NCBI GenBank assembly: GCA_963770375.1
Contig: CAVYPM010000006.1
Location: 359,260-423,259 of the forward strand
Source: DASVBE01 sp963770375
GTDB taxonomy: Bacteria; Actinomycetota; Actinomycetes; Streptosporangiales; Streptosporangiaceae
Reading direction: 5' to 3'
Length of the DNA: 64,000 nucleotides
The notes under the pieces were generated by a model. The model was not told where the DNA came from. It worked only from the letters and a program-made list of their open reading frames with translations, and did no database searches. Below are positions 9,049 to 19,392 of this stretch, in pieces (position 1 is the stretch's first letter; every line of letters begins with the position of its first letter). The translations under genes and the position numbers were made by a program.

Positions 9049-10616
9049 TCAGCGCGGCGCGGCGGATGCGGGGGCACCGGGTCGGTGGCGTGCACCTGGG
9101 ACAGGGTCTGGTGAACGGCCGGGTTGATCACGTCCAGCACCGGCTTGGGGTACACGCCCATGGCCACGATCAGCGCGATCAGCGGGCCGATCGCCCACAG
9201 CTCACGGGCCTTCAGGTCGGTCAGGCCCTTGACGCTCTCGGCCACCGGCCCGGTCATCGTCCGCTGGTACATCCACAGGATGTAGATCGCGGCCAGGATG
9301 ATGCCGGCCGTGGCCAGGACGGCCGCTGCCTCGTACCGGGTGAACGTGCCGACCAGCACGAGGAACTCGCTGACGAAGGTAGACAGCCCGGGCAGCGCGA
9401 GCCCGGCCAGGCCGGCCACCAGGAACAGCCCGGCCAGTATCGGCGCGACCTTCTGCATGCCGCCGTAGTCGGCGATCAGCTGGGACCGGCGGCGGGCGAT
9501 CATGAAGCCGGCCGCGATCAGCAGCGCGCCGGTGGCGAACCCGTGGTTGACCATGTACAGGGTGGCCCCGGCCTGGCCCTGGCTGGTCATCGCGAACACG
9601 CCCAGCACGATCAGCCCGAAGTGCGACACCGAGGTGTAGGCGATCAGCCGTTTCAGGTCACGCTGGCCGATGGCCACCACCGCGCCGTACAGCACGCCGA
9701 TCACCGCCAGCGTGAGCACCAGCGGCGTGAAGTAGTGCGAGGCCGACGGGAACAGCTCCAGGCAGTACCGGATCATGCCGAACGTGCCGACCTTGTCCAG
9801 CACGCCGACCAGCAGCACGGCTCCGCCGGGCTGGGCCGCGGTGACCGAGTCCGGCAGCCAGGTGTGGAACGGCCACAGCGGCGCCTTGATCGCGAACGCG
9901 ACGAAGAAGCCGAGGAACAGCCAGCGCTGGGTGACCGGGGTGAGCGTGAGCTTCTCCAGGTCGGTGAACAGGAACGTGCCGGTGTGCCCGCCGCGGGCCG
10001 AGTAGACGTACAGCGCGATGACCGCGACCAGCATCAGCAGCCCGCCGAGCAGGCTGTAGAGCAGGAACTTGACCGCCGCGTACTGCCGCTGGCCGACACC
10101 GTAGCTGCCGATCATGAAGTACATCGGGACCAGCATGGCCTCGAAGAACACGTAGAACAGGAACACGTCGGTGGCCGCGAAGACGCCGATCATCATGGTT
10201 TCCAGCACCAGCAGCAGCGCGAAGTAGGTCTTCACGCTGCGCTTGGCCGGCGCCTCGCCCTCGGGTGAGCTGCCGCCCTCGGCGTCGTTCCACGAGGCCA
10301 GCACGACCACCGGCATGAGGATCGCGGTCATCACGATCAGCACCAGCGCGATCCCGTCCACGCCGACCGCGTAGTGCACCCCGAACTCCGGGATCCACGA
10401 CGTGACCTGGGTGAACTGGAACGTGGGCCCGCCGGGCCTGAAGCGCACCGCCATGGCCGCGATGACGACCAGCGTGGTCAGCGTGAAGCCGAGGGCCAGC
10501 TGCTTGACCAGCTGGTCCCGCGACCTCTCGCCGTCGCCGCTGGGCACCGCGGCCACGATCAGCGCGCCGGCCAGCGGGATGGCACCCGCGACGGTCAGCC
10601 AGGGAAAGGTGCTCAT
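9049..10616 (-). CDS. nuoM: NADH-quinone oxidoreductase subunit M (frame runs on into nuoN)
   Basis: About 522 aa, proton-pumping antiporter-like subunit. It starts MSTFPWLTVAGAIPLAGA and has the conserved APLWPFHTWLPD motif, the FYVFFEAMLVPMYFMIG segment and DLKRLIAYTSVSHFG. ATG 10616 overlaps the nuoL stop (TGATG). The expected stop is TGA at 9049-9051, but a missing base in the five-G run at 9070-9074 puts nuoM in frame with nuoN, giving an apparent 1061-codon NuoMN fusion. Restoring one base gives a tail ending ASAAPR-stop and a normal intergenic spacer with nuoN's ribosome-binding site, so I treat them as two genes. Confidence 0.88.
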
Positions 10617-12555
10617 CAGATCCTCACCACGAACAGGGTCCCGACCAGCAGCACCGCGCCCAGGAACATGAACAGCGCGTAGGAGCGGACGAAGCCGTTC
10701 TGGAGCTTGCGGAGCCGGCCGGACGAGCCGCCCATGGCGGCGGCCAGGGAGTTCACGATCCCGTCGATGCCCCGGTTGTCGAAGTACACCGACAGCCGGG
10801 TCAGCCACTGGCCCGGCCGCATCAGCAGCGACTCGTTGACCGCGTCGCCGTACAGGTCCTTGCGGGCCGCCACGGTGGCGAAGTGCCCGGCGGGCGCGGT
10901 CACCGGCACCTCGCGCCGCCCGTACATCGCCCAGGCGATCCCGACGCCCACCACCACCAGGACCAGGGTGACCGTTCCTGGCAGGGTGAAGAGTCCCTTG
11001 GACTCCGGTGGCGCCCCGACCACCGGGGCCAGGAAGTCGGCGAGCCGGCTGCCGAGGATGAGGAACGCGCCGGCCCCGGCCGACCCCACCGCGAGCAGGA
11101 TCATCGGCGCGGTCATCACCGGCGGCGCCTCGTGCGGGTGCACGCTCTCGTCCCAGCGGCGCTCCCCGGCGAACGTCATGAACATGACCCGGGTCATGTA
11201 GAACGCGGTGATCGCCGCGCCGAGCACGGCCGCGCAGCCCAGGATGGTCCCGGACGTGCCGCCCTTGTCGAAGGCCGCCTCGATGATGCTGTCCTTGGTG
11301 AAGAACCCGGAGAACGGCGGCACGCCGATGATGGCCAGGTAGCCGATCAGGAACGTGACGAACGTGATTGGCAAGATCTTGCCCAGGCCGCCGAAGCGGC
11401 GCATGTCCACCTCGTCGTTCATCTCGTGCTTGACCGAGCCGGCCCGAGGAACAGGCCGGCCTTGAAGAACCCGTGCGCGAGCAGGTGCGCGATCGCGAAC
11501 GCGTACCCGGCCGGGCCCAGGCCGGCGGCCAGCATCATGTAGCCGATCTGGCTCATCGTCGACCCGGCCAGGGCCTTCTTGATGTCGTCCTTCGCGCAGC
11601 CGATGATCGCGCCGAACAGCAGGGTGACCGCGCCGACGATGGTGACCGCCAGCCGGGCGTCCGAGGACAGGTTGAACAGCGGGTTGGACCGGACGATCAG
11701 GTACACCCCGGCAGTGACCATGGTGGCCGCGTGGATCAGCGCGGATACCGGGGTGGGGCCCTCCATCGCGTCCAGCAGCCAGGACTGCAGCGGCAGCTGG
11801 GCGGACTTGCCGCAGGCGCCGAGGAGCAGCAGCAGGCAGAGCGCCGTCAGCGTGGTGGAGCTGGCCGACGGCGCGGCGTGGAACACGCCGGCGAACTGGA
11901 TCGTGCCGAACGTCGCGAACATCAGCATGATCGCGATAGACAGCCCGGCGTCGCCGACGCGGTTGGCGATGAACGCCTTCTTGGCCGCGGTGGCCGCGGT
12001 GGGCTTGAAGTACCAGAACCCGATCAGCAGGTAGGAGGCCAGGCCGACGCCCTCCCACCCGGCGTACAGGCCGAGGTAGTTGTCGGCCAGCACGAGCAGC
12101 AGCATCGCGGCCAGGAACAGGTTCATGTAGCCGAAGAACCGGCGCCGCTCCGGGTCCTGCGCCATGTAGCCGACCGCGAAGATGTGGATCAGCGCGCCGA
12201 CCCCGGTGATCAGCAGCACGAAGCAGATCGACAGCTGGTCGAGCTGCAGCCCGATGTCGACCCGGAACGTGCCGACGTCGATCCAGTTGAACAGGTGCAG
12301 ATCCCGGCTGCGCTGCGCGGCCGGGTAGCTGAGCATGGTGACGAACGCGACCACGCCGTAGGCGAACGCGGCGACCGGCATGGTGGCCCCGACCAGGTGC
12401 CCCCAGCTGTTGGTGCGCTTCCCGCCGAGCAGCAGGATCACCGCCCCGGCCAGCGGGAACGCCAGCAGCAGCCACGCGTACCGCTGGCTGCCGGCCGCGG
12501 CCAGGGTCGTCATGACGGCAGCCGACGGCGGCGCGCCCGCAACTGAGCCTGTCAC
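10616..12555 (-). CDS. nuoL: NADH-quinone oxidoreductase subunit L (frameshifted)
   Basis: About 646 aa when repaired; the largest membrane subunit of complex I, with the long lateral helix arm. GTG 12555 follows an AAAGGGG box. Conserved pieces include the AGVYLIVRSNPLF region, the lysine-bearing FKAGLFL segment and the GVPPFSGFFTKDSI motif. The frame breaks at a CCC run (11443-11445): the N-terminal part reads FKAGLFLGPARSS and stops, while a one-base restoration gives FKAGLFLGAGSV followed by NDEVDMRRFGGL in the downstream frame. The gene is essential to the pump, so an error in the read is likely. Confidence 0.88.
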
Positions 12556-12600
12556 TGGCTAACCCCTTTGCAGTGCCGGCCCAGCGGCCGGCCCGGTGTG

Positions 12601-12903
12601 TCAGTACTTGAGCAAGTTGGCGTCGTCTACCGAGGCCGACCTGCGGGTCCGGTAGATCGACATGATGATGGCCAGGCCGACGACGACCTCGGCCGCAGCC
12701 ACCACCATCACGAAGAAGGCGATGACCTGGCCGTCCAGCGCCCCGTGCAGCCGGGAGAAGCCGATGAACGCCAGGTTGGCGGCGTTCAGCATGAGCTCGA
12801 CGCACATGAAGATCACGAGGGCGTTGCGGCGGACCAGCACGCCTACCGCGCCGATCACGAACAGGATCACCGCGAGCCAGATGTAGTGCGCGGGGCTTAC
12901 CAC
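12601..12903 (-). CDS. nuoK: NADH-quinone oxidoreductase subunit K
   Basis: 100-aa membrane subunit with three predicted helices, standard length. The two conserved glutamates of the proton path are visible in FMCVELMLNAANL and VVAAAEVVVGLAI. GTG 12903 overlaps the end of nuoJ by 7 nt. A 45-nt gap separates it from nuoL. Confidence 0.93.
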   Translation of the reverse strand: MVSPAHYIWLAVILFVIGAVGVLVRRNALVIFMCVELMLNAANLAFIGFSRLHGALDGQVIAFFVMVVAAAEVVVGLAIIMSIYRTRRSASVDDANLLKY

Positions 12904-13694
12904 CGGTCCTCCTCCGCGCCGCTCTCCGCAGCGGCCCTGGATTCTGACCGTGGCGCGGTCACCTGCGGCCGGTCCGCGCGGGGCACCATCGACGTGCTGA
13001 CCGACAGTTCGGCGTTGCTGCCGTCGGGCAGCATCGCGGGCATGTCCGCCGCGTTGTGCCGGGCGTAGGTGCCCGGCCCGGGCAGCGGCGCCGGGCGGCC
13101 GCTGGCGATCCGGCGGATGGACAGTTCCTTCTGGGTCGGCTTGGGGCTAGTGCGCTCCCGGTGCGCCAGCACCATCGCGCCAAGCGCGGCGGTGATCAGC
13201 AGCGCGCTGGTCACCTCGAAGGGGAACACGTACTTGGTGAAGATCAGCTCGGCCAGGTCGCTGATGTTGGAAGTGCCGAAGTTCGCCGAGGACGGCGCGG
13301 CGGCCGGGCCGATCGCCGCGTGGCCGATGACCAGGAGCAGCAGCACGAGCAGGCCGATGGCGGCCAGCACGGCCCACACCCGCTGCCCGCGGATCGTCTC
13401 CACGAGCGCGTCGGCCGACGTGACGCCGACGATCATGAGGACGAACAGGAACAGCATCAGCACCGCGCCGGTGTACACGATGACCTGCACGAAGGCCAGG
13501 AACGGCGCCCCGGCCAGCGCGTACAGGACGGCCAGCGACAGCATCACCACGGCGAGCAGCACCGCGCAGTGCACGGCCTTGCGGGCCAGCACCATGCCGA
13601 GCCCCCCGACCCCCGCCACGATGGCCAGCACCCAGAAGGTGGTCTCCTGGGTCGCCGCCGCGGCGCCGGCGGCGAGCAGCAGGTGGTGGTTCAC
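12897..13694 (-). CDS. nuoJ: NADH-quinone oxidoreductase subunit J
   Basis: 265 aa with five hydrophobic segments and the conserved VQVIVYTGAVLMLFLFVLM helix that carries the pi-bulge important for coupling. As in other actinobacteria it has a long polar C-terminal extension, here ~85 residues. GTG 13694 overlaps the nuoI stop (GTGA). It sits in the membrane arm next to NuoK. Confidence 0.93.
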   Translation of the reverse strand: MNHHLLLAAGAAAATQETTFWVLAIVAGVGGLGMVLARKAVHCAVLLAVVMLSLAVLYALAGAPFLAFVQVIVYTGAVLMLFLFVLMIVGVTSADALVETIRGQRVWAVLAAIGLLVLLLLVIGHAAIGPAAAPSSANFGTSNISDLAELIFTKYVFPFEVTSALLITAALGAMVLAHRERTSPKPTQKELSIRRIASGRPAPLPGPGTYARHNAADMPAMLPDGSNAELSVSTSMVPRADRPQVTAPRSESRAAAESGAEEDRW

Positions 13695-14230
13695 TGCTCG
13701 TCCCCGTCGTCGGCGGCGGGGACCACGCCCGCGCCGCCCAGGTTGTAGTAGTCGGTTTCGGACTCACCCAGCCGCATCGGGTGCGGCGGGGCTTCCATGC
13801 CCGGCAGCAGCGGCGCCACGAGCTGCTCCTTGGTCCAGATCAGGCTCTCCCGGCTGTCGTCGGCGAGCTCGTACTCGTTGGTCATGGTCAGCGCCCGGGT
13901 CGGGCAGGCCTCCACGCACAGCCCGCACAGGATGCAGCGCAGGTAGTTGATCTGGTAGACGCGGCCGTACCGCTCGCCGGGCGAGTACCGGTCGTCCTCG
14001 GTGTTGTCGCCGCCCTCGACGTAGATCGCGTCGGCCGGGCAGGCCCAGGCGCACAGCTCGCAGCCGATGCACTTCTCCAGCCCGTCCGGCCACCGGTTGA
14101 GCTGGTGGCGGCCGTGGAACCGGGGCGCGGTCGGCTTCTGCACCTCGGGGTACTCGACGGTGTCAACCTTCTGGAACATCTGCTTAAAGGTGACCCCGAA
14201 CCCCTTGACCGGGTTGAGGAAGTCAGGCAC
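13691..14230 (-). CDS. nuoI: NADH-quinone oxidoreductase subunit I (ferredoxin-type)
   Basis: 179 aa. Two 4Fe-4S ferredoxin motifs, CIGCELCAWACP and CILCGLCVEACP, bind clusters N6a and N6b that pass electrons towards N2 in NuoB. GTG 14230 has a perfect AGGAGG box about 9 nt upstream and overlaps the end of nuoH by 8 nt. Length is normal for actinobacteria. Confidence 0.94.
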   Translation of the reverse strand: MPDFLNPVKGFGVTFKQMFQKVDTVEYPEVQKPTAPRFHGRHQLNRWPDGLEKCIGCELCAWACPADAIYVEGGDNTEDDRYSPGERYGRVYQINYLRCILCGLCVEACPTRALTMTNEYELADDSRESLIWTKEQLVAPLLPGMEAPPHPMRLGESETDYYNLGGAGVVPAADDGDEQ

Positions 14231-15692
14231 TGGAGGAGACCTCCTTCGCGGTGTCGGCGACGGTGGCTTCCCCGGCGCTGCCCGGCGCAACCGGGCCGCC
14301 GACGACGGCCGGGGTGACCCCGGTGCCGTGATAGTGCGGCAGGTCCAGCGGGGGCACCGGGAAGGTCCCGCCGGTACTGGTCGTCTGGCCCCCGCCCGTG
14401 GTGGCACTATCCGTGGTGGCACTGTCCGCGGCGGCCTCGTCCGCCGCCGCGTCCTCGCCGTCGGCCAGGGCGGCCTGCTGCCGGGCCGAGGCTGCGTCCC
14501 AGCCCCAGGCCAGCGCCATCAGGATCACGACGATGCCGCCGGCCACCACGTAGACCGCGGGGCTGCCGCCCTGCCGGCGCCACACCCGGATGGTGGCGAT
14601 CATCAGCGTCCAGGCCAGCGCGCCCGGGATCAGCACCTTCCAGCCGAGCCTCATCAGCTGGTCGTAGCGGATCCGCGGGAGCGAGCCGCGCAGCCAGATG
14701 AACAGGAACATGAACAGGGCGATCTTGCCGAGCCACCACAGGATCGGCCACCATCCGGTGTTCGCCCCGGGCCACACGCTAATCGGCCACGGCGCCCGCC
14801 AGCCGCCCAGGAACAGCGTCACCGCCAGCGCGGACACGGTCACCATGTTGATGTACTCGGCCAGGTAGAACAGCGCGAACTTGAGCGAGCTGTACTCGGT
14901 GTGGAACCCGCCGACCAGTTCGCCCTCGCCCTCGGGCAGGTCGAACGGGAGCCGGTTGGTCTCGCCCACCATGGTGATCACGTAGATCACGAACGAGGGC
15001 AGCAGCAGGATCGCGAACCAGGACGGGTAGTGCAGGATCACCCCGCCCACGTGCAGCTCCGAGCCGTGCGCCTGGGCCTCCACGATGTTCGAGGTGGACA
15101 GCGACCCGGCGTACAGGAAGACCGGCACGAACGACAGGCCCATGGCGATCTCGTAGCTGATCACCTGGGCGGACGAGCGGAGCCCGCCGAGCAGCGAGTA
15201 CGGCGAGGTGGACGCCCAGCCGGCCAGCACGATGCCGTACACCGCCATCGAGCTCATCGCCAGCACCAGCAGCACGGCCACCGGCATGTCCGTCAGCTGC
15301 AGCGGCGTGTGGTGGTGGAAGATCGACACGATCGGGCCGACCGGGATGATCGCAAAGCTGATGAAGGCCGGGATCGTCGCGATCGCCGGGGCCAGCACGA
15401 ACAGCAGCTTGTCCACGCCGCGCGGGATGATGTCTTCCTTCAGCGGCAGCTTCAGGCCGTCCATCAGCGACTGCAGCAGGCCGAACTTCCCGGCCCGGTT
15501 CGGCCCCGGCCGGGACTGCATCCGGCCGATGACCCGGCGCTCGGCCCAGATCATCAGCAGTGTGGTCACCATCAGGAAGCCGAAGATCACGACGACCTTC
15601 AGCAGCACCAGCCACCAGGGGTCGTGCCCGAAGCTGGACAGCGTCGGGTCAGCGGCGGCCAGCGCGGACGGCGCCGCGGCGGTGGCGATCAT
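14223..15692 (-). CDS. nuoH: NADH-quinone oxidoreductase subunit H
   Basis: 489-aa membrane subunit forming the quinone pocket entrance. Conserved segments: RVIGRMQSRPGPNRAGKFG, GWASTSPYSLLGGLRSSAQ, ETNRLPFDLPEGEGELVGG and WLRGSLPRIRYDQLMRLGWK. The C-terminal ~100 residues after the last helix form a Ser/Thr/Ala/Pro-rich tail longer than in enterobacteria but usual in actinomycetes; the tail includes a short DSATT duplication. ATG 15692 overlaps the nuoG stop (ATGA). Confidence 0.94.
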   Translation of the reverse strand: MIATAAAPSALAAADPTLSSFGHDPWWLVLLKVVVIFGFLMVTTLLMIWAERRVIGRMQSRPGPNRAGKFGLLQSLMDGLKLPLKEDIIPRGVDKLLFVLAPAIATIPAFISFAIIPVGPIVSIFHHHTPLQLTDMPVAVLLVLAMSSMAVYGIVLAGWASTSPYSLLGGLRSSAQVISYEIAMGLSFVPVFLYAGSLSTSNIVEAQAHGSELHVGGVILHYPSWFAILLLPSFVIYVITMVGETNRLPFDLPEGEGELVGGFHTEYSSLKFALFYLAEYINMVTVSALAVTLFLGGWRAPWPISVWPGANTGWWPILWWLGKIALFMFLFIWLRGSLPRIRYDQLMRLGWKVLIPGALAWTLMIATIRVWRRQGGSPAVYVVAGGIVVILMALAWGWDAASARQQAALADGEDAAADEAAADSATTDSATTGGGQTTSTGGTFPVPPLDLPHYHGTGVTPAVVGGPVAPGSAGEATVADTAKEVSSSA

Positions 15693-18088
15693 TGCGCGCT
15701 CCTCACCCTGACGGAAGCTCCGTGACCGGCCCCGAGCTGGCGGCGCACCGCGCAGCCGGCCGAGTTCGTCGGCAGCCAGACAACCCGGTCGGGCATATCG
15801 GCGATGCGCAGCGGGACCGTGATCTCGCCCCGGCCGGTTGCCACGGTGACCTTACCGCCATCGGCCGCGCCGGCCTCGGCCGCGGTCGCCGCGGACATCA
15901 CGGCGGCGGCGGTGCGGGCCGTCCCGGCCAGGTTCGGCTCACCGTCCTGCAGCCGCCCGGCGTCGAGAAGATGGTGCCAGGTGGACAGTACCGCCTCGCC
16001 CGGCCCGGCCGGCGCCCGGCCCGGCACGCCCGCAGACCCGCCCGCTGTCCCGGCGGCGGGCGGACCGGCCGCGGCGGAGCCCAGCGCGGCCAGCTCGGCG
16101 CGGGCCGCGGCGGCCCCGGGCAGGCCCAGGTGGACGTCCATCTCGTCGGCGATCTCGCCGAGGATCTCCAGGTCGGAATCGGCGGACGGAACCGACAGCG
16201 CGGCCAGGAACGAGCCCGGCCGGCCCTCCCAGTTCACGAACGTGCCCGCCTTCTCGGCCACGGCAGCGACCGGGAAGACCACGTCGGCCCGGTCGGTGAC
16301 CGCGCTGACCCGCTGCTCCAGGCTGACGATGAACCCGGTGGCGTCCAGCGCGGCCAGCGCGCCGTCCGGGTCGGGCAGGTCGTCCGGGTCCACCCCGGCG
16401 ATCAGCAGCGCGTCGATGTCGCCGTCCGCGGCGGCGGCCAGGATCTCGCTGGCCGACCGGCCGGGCAGGGCCGGCAGCGTGGCCACGCCCCAGGTCCTGG
16501 CCACCTCGATGCGGTGCGCCGGGTCGGCGATGGACCGGCCGCCGGGCAGCAGCCCGGGCAGCGCGCCCGCCTCGATTGCGCCGCGCTCCCCGGCCCGCCG
16601 CGGGATCCAGGCCAGCTGCGCGCCGGTGGACTCAGCCAGCGCCGCGGCTGCGGTCAGCGCGCCGGGCACCTCGGCCAGCCGCTCGCCCGCCAGGATCACC
16701 GAGCCGCTCTGGCGCAGCGCCTCGGCGGCCGGGTCGGACGAGGAGGCCAGCCGCCGCAGCGCGGCCGCCTCGCCGCCGGGCACGGTGGCCAGCAGCGTGC
16801 CGTCCAGCCGGGCGAGGCCGTCGCTGGCCAGCGCGGCCAGCGAGAACACGGCCAGGCCGCGCTGGCGGACCGCCTTGCGCAGCCGCAGGAACACGATCGG
16901 GGATTCTTCCTCGGGCTCAAAACCCGCCAGGAGGACAGCGGGAGCCGCTTCCAGCGTTCCGTAATCCATCGTCATGCTGCGCCCGGCGACGTGCGTGCCG
17001 AGGAAGGACGCCTCTTCGTCGGAGTGCGGCCGCGCGCGCATGTCGATGTCGTTGGTGCCGAGTGCGAGCCGCGCGAACTTCGCGTAGCCGTAGGCGTCCT
17101 CCAGGGTGAGCCGCCCGCCGGTGAGCACGCCGGCCCGCCCGCGCGCGGCGGAGAGCCCGGCGGCGGCGGCGGCCAGCGCCTCGGGCCAGGAGGCCGGCTG
17201 CAGCACCCCGTCGTCGTCCCTGACCAGCGGCCCGGCCAGCCGGTCGGGCTGGGTCGCGTAACCGAACGCCCAGCGGCCCTTGTCGCAGTTCCACTCCAGG
17301 TTCACGTCGGGGTCGCTGCCCGCCAGCCGCCTGGTCACCGCGCCGCGCCGGTGGTCGGTGCGCTGCCGGCAGCCGGACGCGCAGTGCTCGCACACGCTCG
17401 GCGTGGAGACCAGGTCGAACGGCCGGGACCGGAACCGGTAGGACGCGCCGGTGAGCGCGCCGACCGGGCAGATCTGCACGGTGTTGCCGGAGAAGTAGGA
17501 GTTGAACGGGACGCCGTCGGCGGTCCCGACCTGCTCCCTGGGCCCGCGCTCGATCAGGTCGATCAGCTTGTCGCCGGAGACCTGGTCGGAGAACCGGGTG
17601 CAGCGGGCGCACTGCACGCAGCGCTCCCGGTCGAGCAGCACCTGCGCGGACAGCGCGACCGGCTTCTCGAACTGCCGCTTGACCCCGCTGAACCGGGTCT
17701 CGCCCTGGCCGGTGGACATGGCCTGGTTCTGCAGCGGGCACTCGCCGCCCTTGTCGCACATCGGGCAGTCGAGCGGGTGGTTGACCAGCAGCAGCTCCAT
17801 CATGCCGCGCTGCGCCTTCTCCGCCACCGGCGAGGTGAGCTGGGTGCGCACGACCATGCCGTCGGTGCACACGGTGGTGCACGAGGCGGGCGGCTTGGGC
17901 TGGCCCTCGATGTGCACCAGGCACTGCCGGCAGGCGCCGACCGGCTCCAGCAGCGGGTGGTCGCAGAACCGCGGGATCTGGATGCCGAGCTCCTCGGCGG
18001 CCCGGATGACCAGCGTGCCCTTGGGCACGGTGATCTCGAAGCCGTCGATGGTGACCGACACGCCGTCAGTCGTCTGGGGAACTGTCAT
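15689..18088 (-). CDS. nuoG: NADH-quinone oxidoreductase subunit G
   Basis: 799 aa. The N-terminal ferredoxin domain (CRQCLVHIEG), the HPLDCPMCDKGGECPLQNQ segment, the CVQCARCTRFSDQVSGD motif and CPVGALT bind the N1b, N4 and N5 clusters. The CEHCASGC...CDKGRWAF motif indicates the additional N7 cluster. The rest is a molybdopterin-oxidoreductase-like domain, with low-complexity Ala/Gly/Pro sequence around residues 640-680. ATG 18088 overlaps the nuoF stop (TGATG). Confidence 0.94.
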   Translation of the reverse strand: MTVPQTTDGVSVTIDGFEITVPKGTLVIRAAEELGIQIPRFCDHPLLEPVGACRQCLVHIEGQPKPPASCTTVCTDGMVVRTQLTSPVAEKAQRGMMELLLVNHPLDCPMCDKGGECPLQNQAMSTGQGETRFSGVKRQFEKPVALSAQVLLDRERCVQCARCTRFSDQVSGDKLIDLIERGPREQVGTADGVPFNSYFSGNTVQICPVGALTGASYRFRSRPFDLVSTPSVCEHCASGCRQRTDHRRGAVTRRLAGSDPDVNLEWNCDKGRWAFGYATQPDRLAGPLVRDDDGVLQPASWPEALAAAAAGLSAARGRAGVLTGGRLTLEDAYGYAKFARLALGTNDIDMRARPHSDEEASFLGTHVAGRSMTMDYGTLEAAPAVLLAGFEPEEESPIVFLRLRKAVRQRGLAVFSLAALASDGLARLDGTLLATVPGGEAAALRRLASSSDPAAEALRQSGSVILAGERLAEVPGALTAAAALAESTGAQLAWIPRRAGERGAIEAGALPGLLPGGRSIADPAHRIEVARTWGVATLPALPGRSASEILAAAADGDIDALLIAGVDPDDLPDPDGALAALDATGFIVSLEQRVSAVTDRADVVFPVAAVAEKAGTFVNWEGRPGSFLAALSVPSADSDLEILGEIADEMDVHLGLPGAAAARAELAALGSAAAGPPAAGTAGGSAGVPGRAPAGPGEAVLSTWHHLLDAGRLQDGEPNLAGTARTAAAVMSAATAAEAGAADGGKVTVATGRGEITVPLRIADMPDRVVWLPTNSAGCAVRRQLGAGHGASVRVRSAQ

Positions 18089-19392
18089 CACGCGGGCTCC
18101 ATCGTGAACAGTGCCGAGCGGGCCGGGTCGAACGGGCAGCCGCCGGTCCGCAGGTGCTCCAGGTACTCGTCCCGGAAGAACCTGATCGAGGACACGATGG
18201 GCGCCTGGATCGAGTCGCCCAGGGCGCAGAACGCCCGGCCGGTGATGTTGTCGCAGATGTCGATCAGCTTCGCCAGGTCGGATTCGCTCCCGGTGCCGTC
18301 CTCCAGCTGCTCGAGGATCTGGACGACCCAGTAGCTGCCCTCCCGGCACGGCGTGCACTTGCCGCAGGACTCGTGCTCGTAGAACTGGGACCAGCGGAGC
18401 GCGACGCGGACCACGCAGGTGGTGTCGTCGAAGAGCTGGATCGACCGGGTGCCGAGCATGGACCCGGCCTTGGCCACGGACTCGTAGTCGAGCGGCACGT
18501 CCAGGTGCTCGTCGGTGAACAGCGGCGTGGACGACCCGCCGGGCGTCCAGAACTTCAGCCGGTGCCCGGCGCGGATGCCGCCGGCCAGGTCGAGGAGCTC
18601 GCGCAGCGTGGTGCCGAGCGGGGCCTCGTACTGGCCGGGCACGGTCACGTGGCCGGACAGCGAGAAGATGCCGAAGCCCTTGGACCGCTCGGTGCCGATC
18701 TGCGCGAAGTCCGCCGCGCCGAACTTCAGGATCCACGGGACGCTGGAGATCGACTCGACGTTGTTGACCACGGTCGGGCACGCGTACAGCCCGGCCACCG
18801 CGGGGAACGGCGGCTTCAGCCGGGGCTGGCCGCGGTAGCCCTCCAGCGAGTCGAGCAGGGCGGTCTCCTCGCCGCAGATGTAGGCGCCGGCGCCGGCGTG
18901 CACGACGACGCTCACGTTGAGGCCGGAGCCGAGGATGTTCTCGCCCAGGTAGCCGGCCTCGTAAGCCTCCCGGACGGCGTGGTGCAGCCGCCGGATCACG
19001 TGCAGGACCTCGCCCCGGACGTAGATGAACGCTTCCTGCGCCCGGATCGCGTAGCAGGTGATGATGATGCCCTCGATCAGGGCGTGCGGGTTGGCCAGCA
19101 GCGACGGCATGTCCTTGCAGGCGCCGGGCTCCGACTCGTCGGCGTTGACCACGAGGTAGTGCGGCTTGCTGTCGCCCTGCGGGATGAAGCCCCACTTCAG
19201 GCCGGTGGGGAAGCCGGCCCCGCCGCGGCCGCGCAGCACCGAGTCCTTCAGCGTCTGGATGACCGTCCCGGGCTCCATGGCCAGGGCCCGGGGCAGGGCC
19301 TCGTAGCCGCCGCCGCGCTGGTAGCCGGCCAGCGTGAAGGAGTCCGGCTCGTCCCAGCGTGCGGTCAGCTCGGGGGTCAGTACCTGGGTCAC
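18088..19392 (-). CDS. nuoF: NADH-quinone oxidoreductase subunit F (NADH-binding)
   Basis: 434 aa. The FMN/NADH site is seen in GRGGAGFPTGLKWGF and CGEETALLDSLEGYRGQPR, and the N3 4Fe-4S cluster ligands in SCGKCTPCREGSYW with the distal FCALGD cysteine. This is the electron-entry subunit of complex I. GTG 19392 overlaps the nuoE stop (GTGA). Length and motifs are normal. Confidence 0.95.
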   Translation of the reverse strand: MTQVLTPELTARWDEPDSFTLAGYQRGGGYEALPRALAMEPGTVIQTLKDSVLRGRGGAGFPTGLKWGFIPQGDSKPHYLVVNADESEPGACKDMPSLLANPHALIEGIIITCYAIRAQEAFIYVRGEVLHVIRRLHHAVREAYEAGYLGENILGSGLNVSVVVHAGAGAYICGEETALLDSLEGYRGQPRLKPPFPAVAGLYACPTVVNNVESISSVPWILKFGAADFAQIGTERSKGFGIFSLSGHVTVPGQYEAPLGTTLRELLDLAGGIRAGHRLKFWTPGGSSTPLFTDEHLDVPLDYESVAKAGSMLGTRSIQLFDDTTCVVRVALRWSQFYEHESCGKCTPCREGSYWVVQILEQLEDGTGSESDLAKLIDICDNITGRAFCALGDSIQAPIVSSIRFFRDEYLEHLRTGGCPFDPARSALFTMEPA

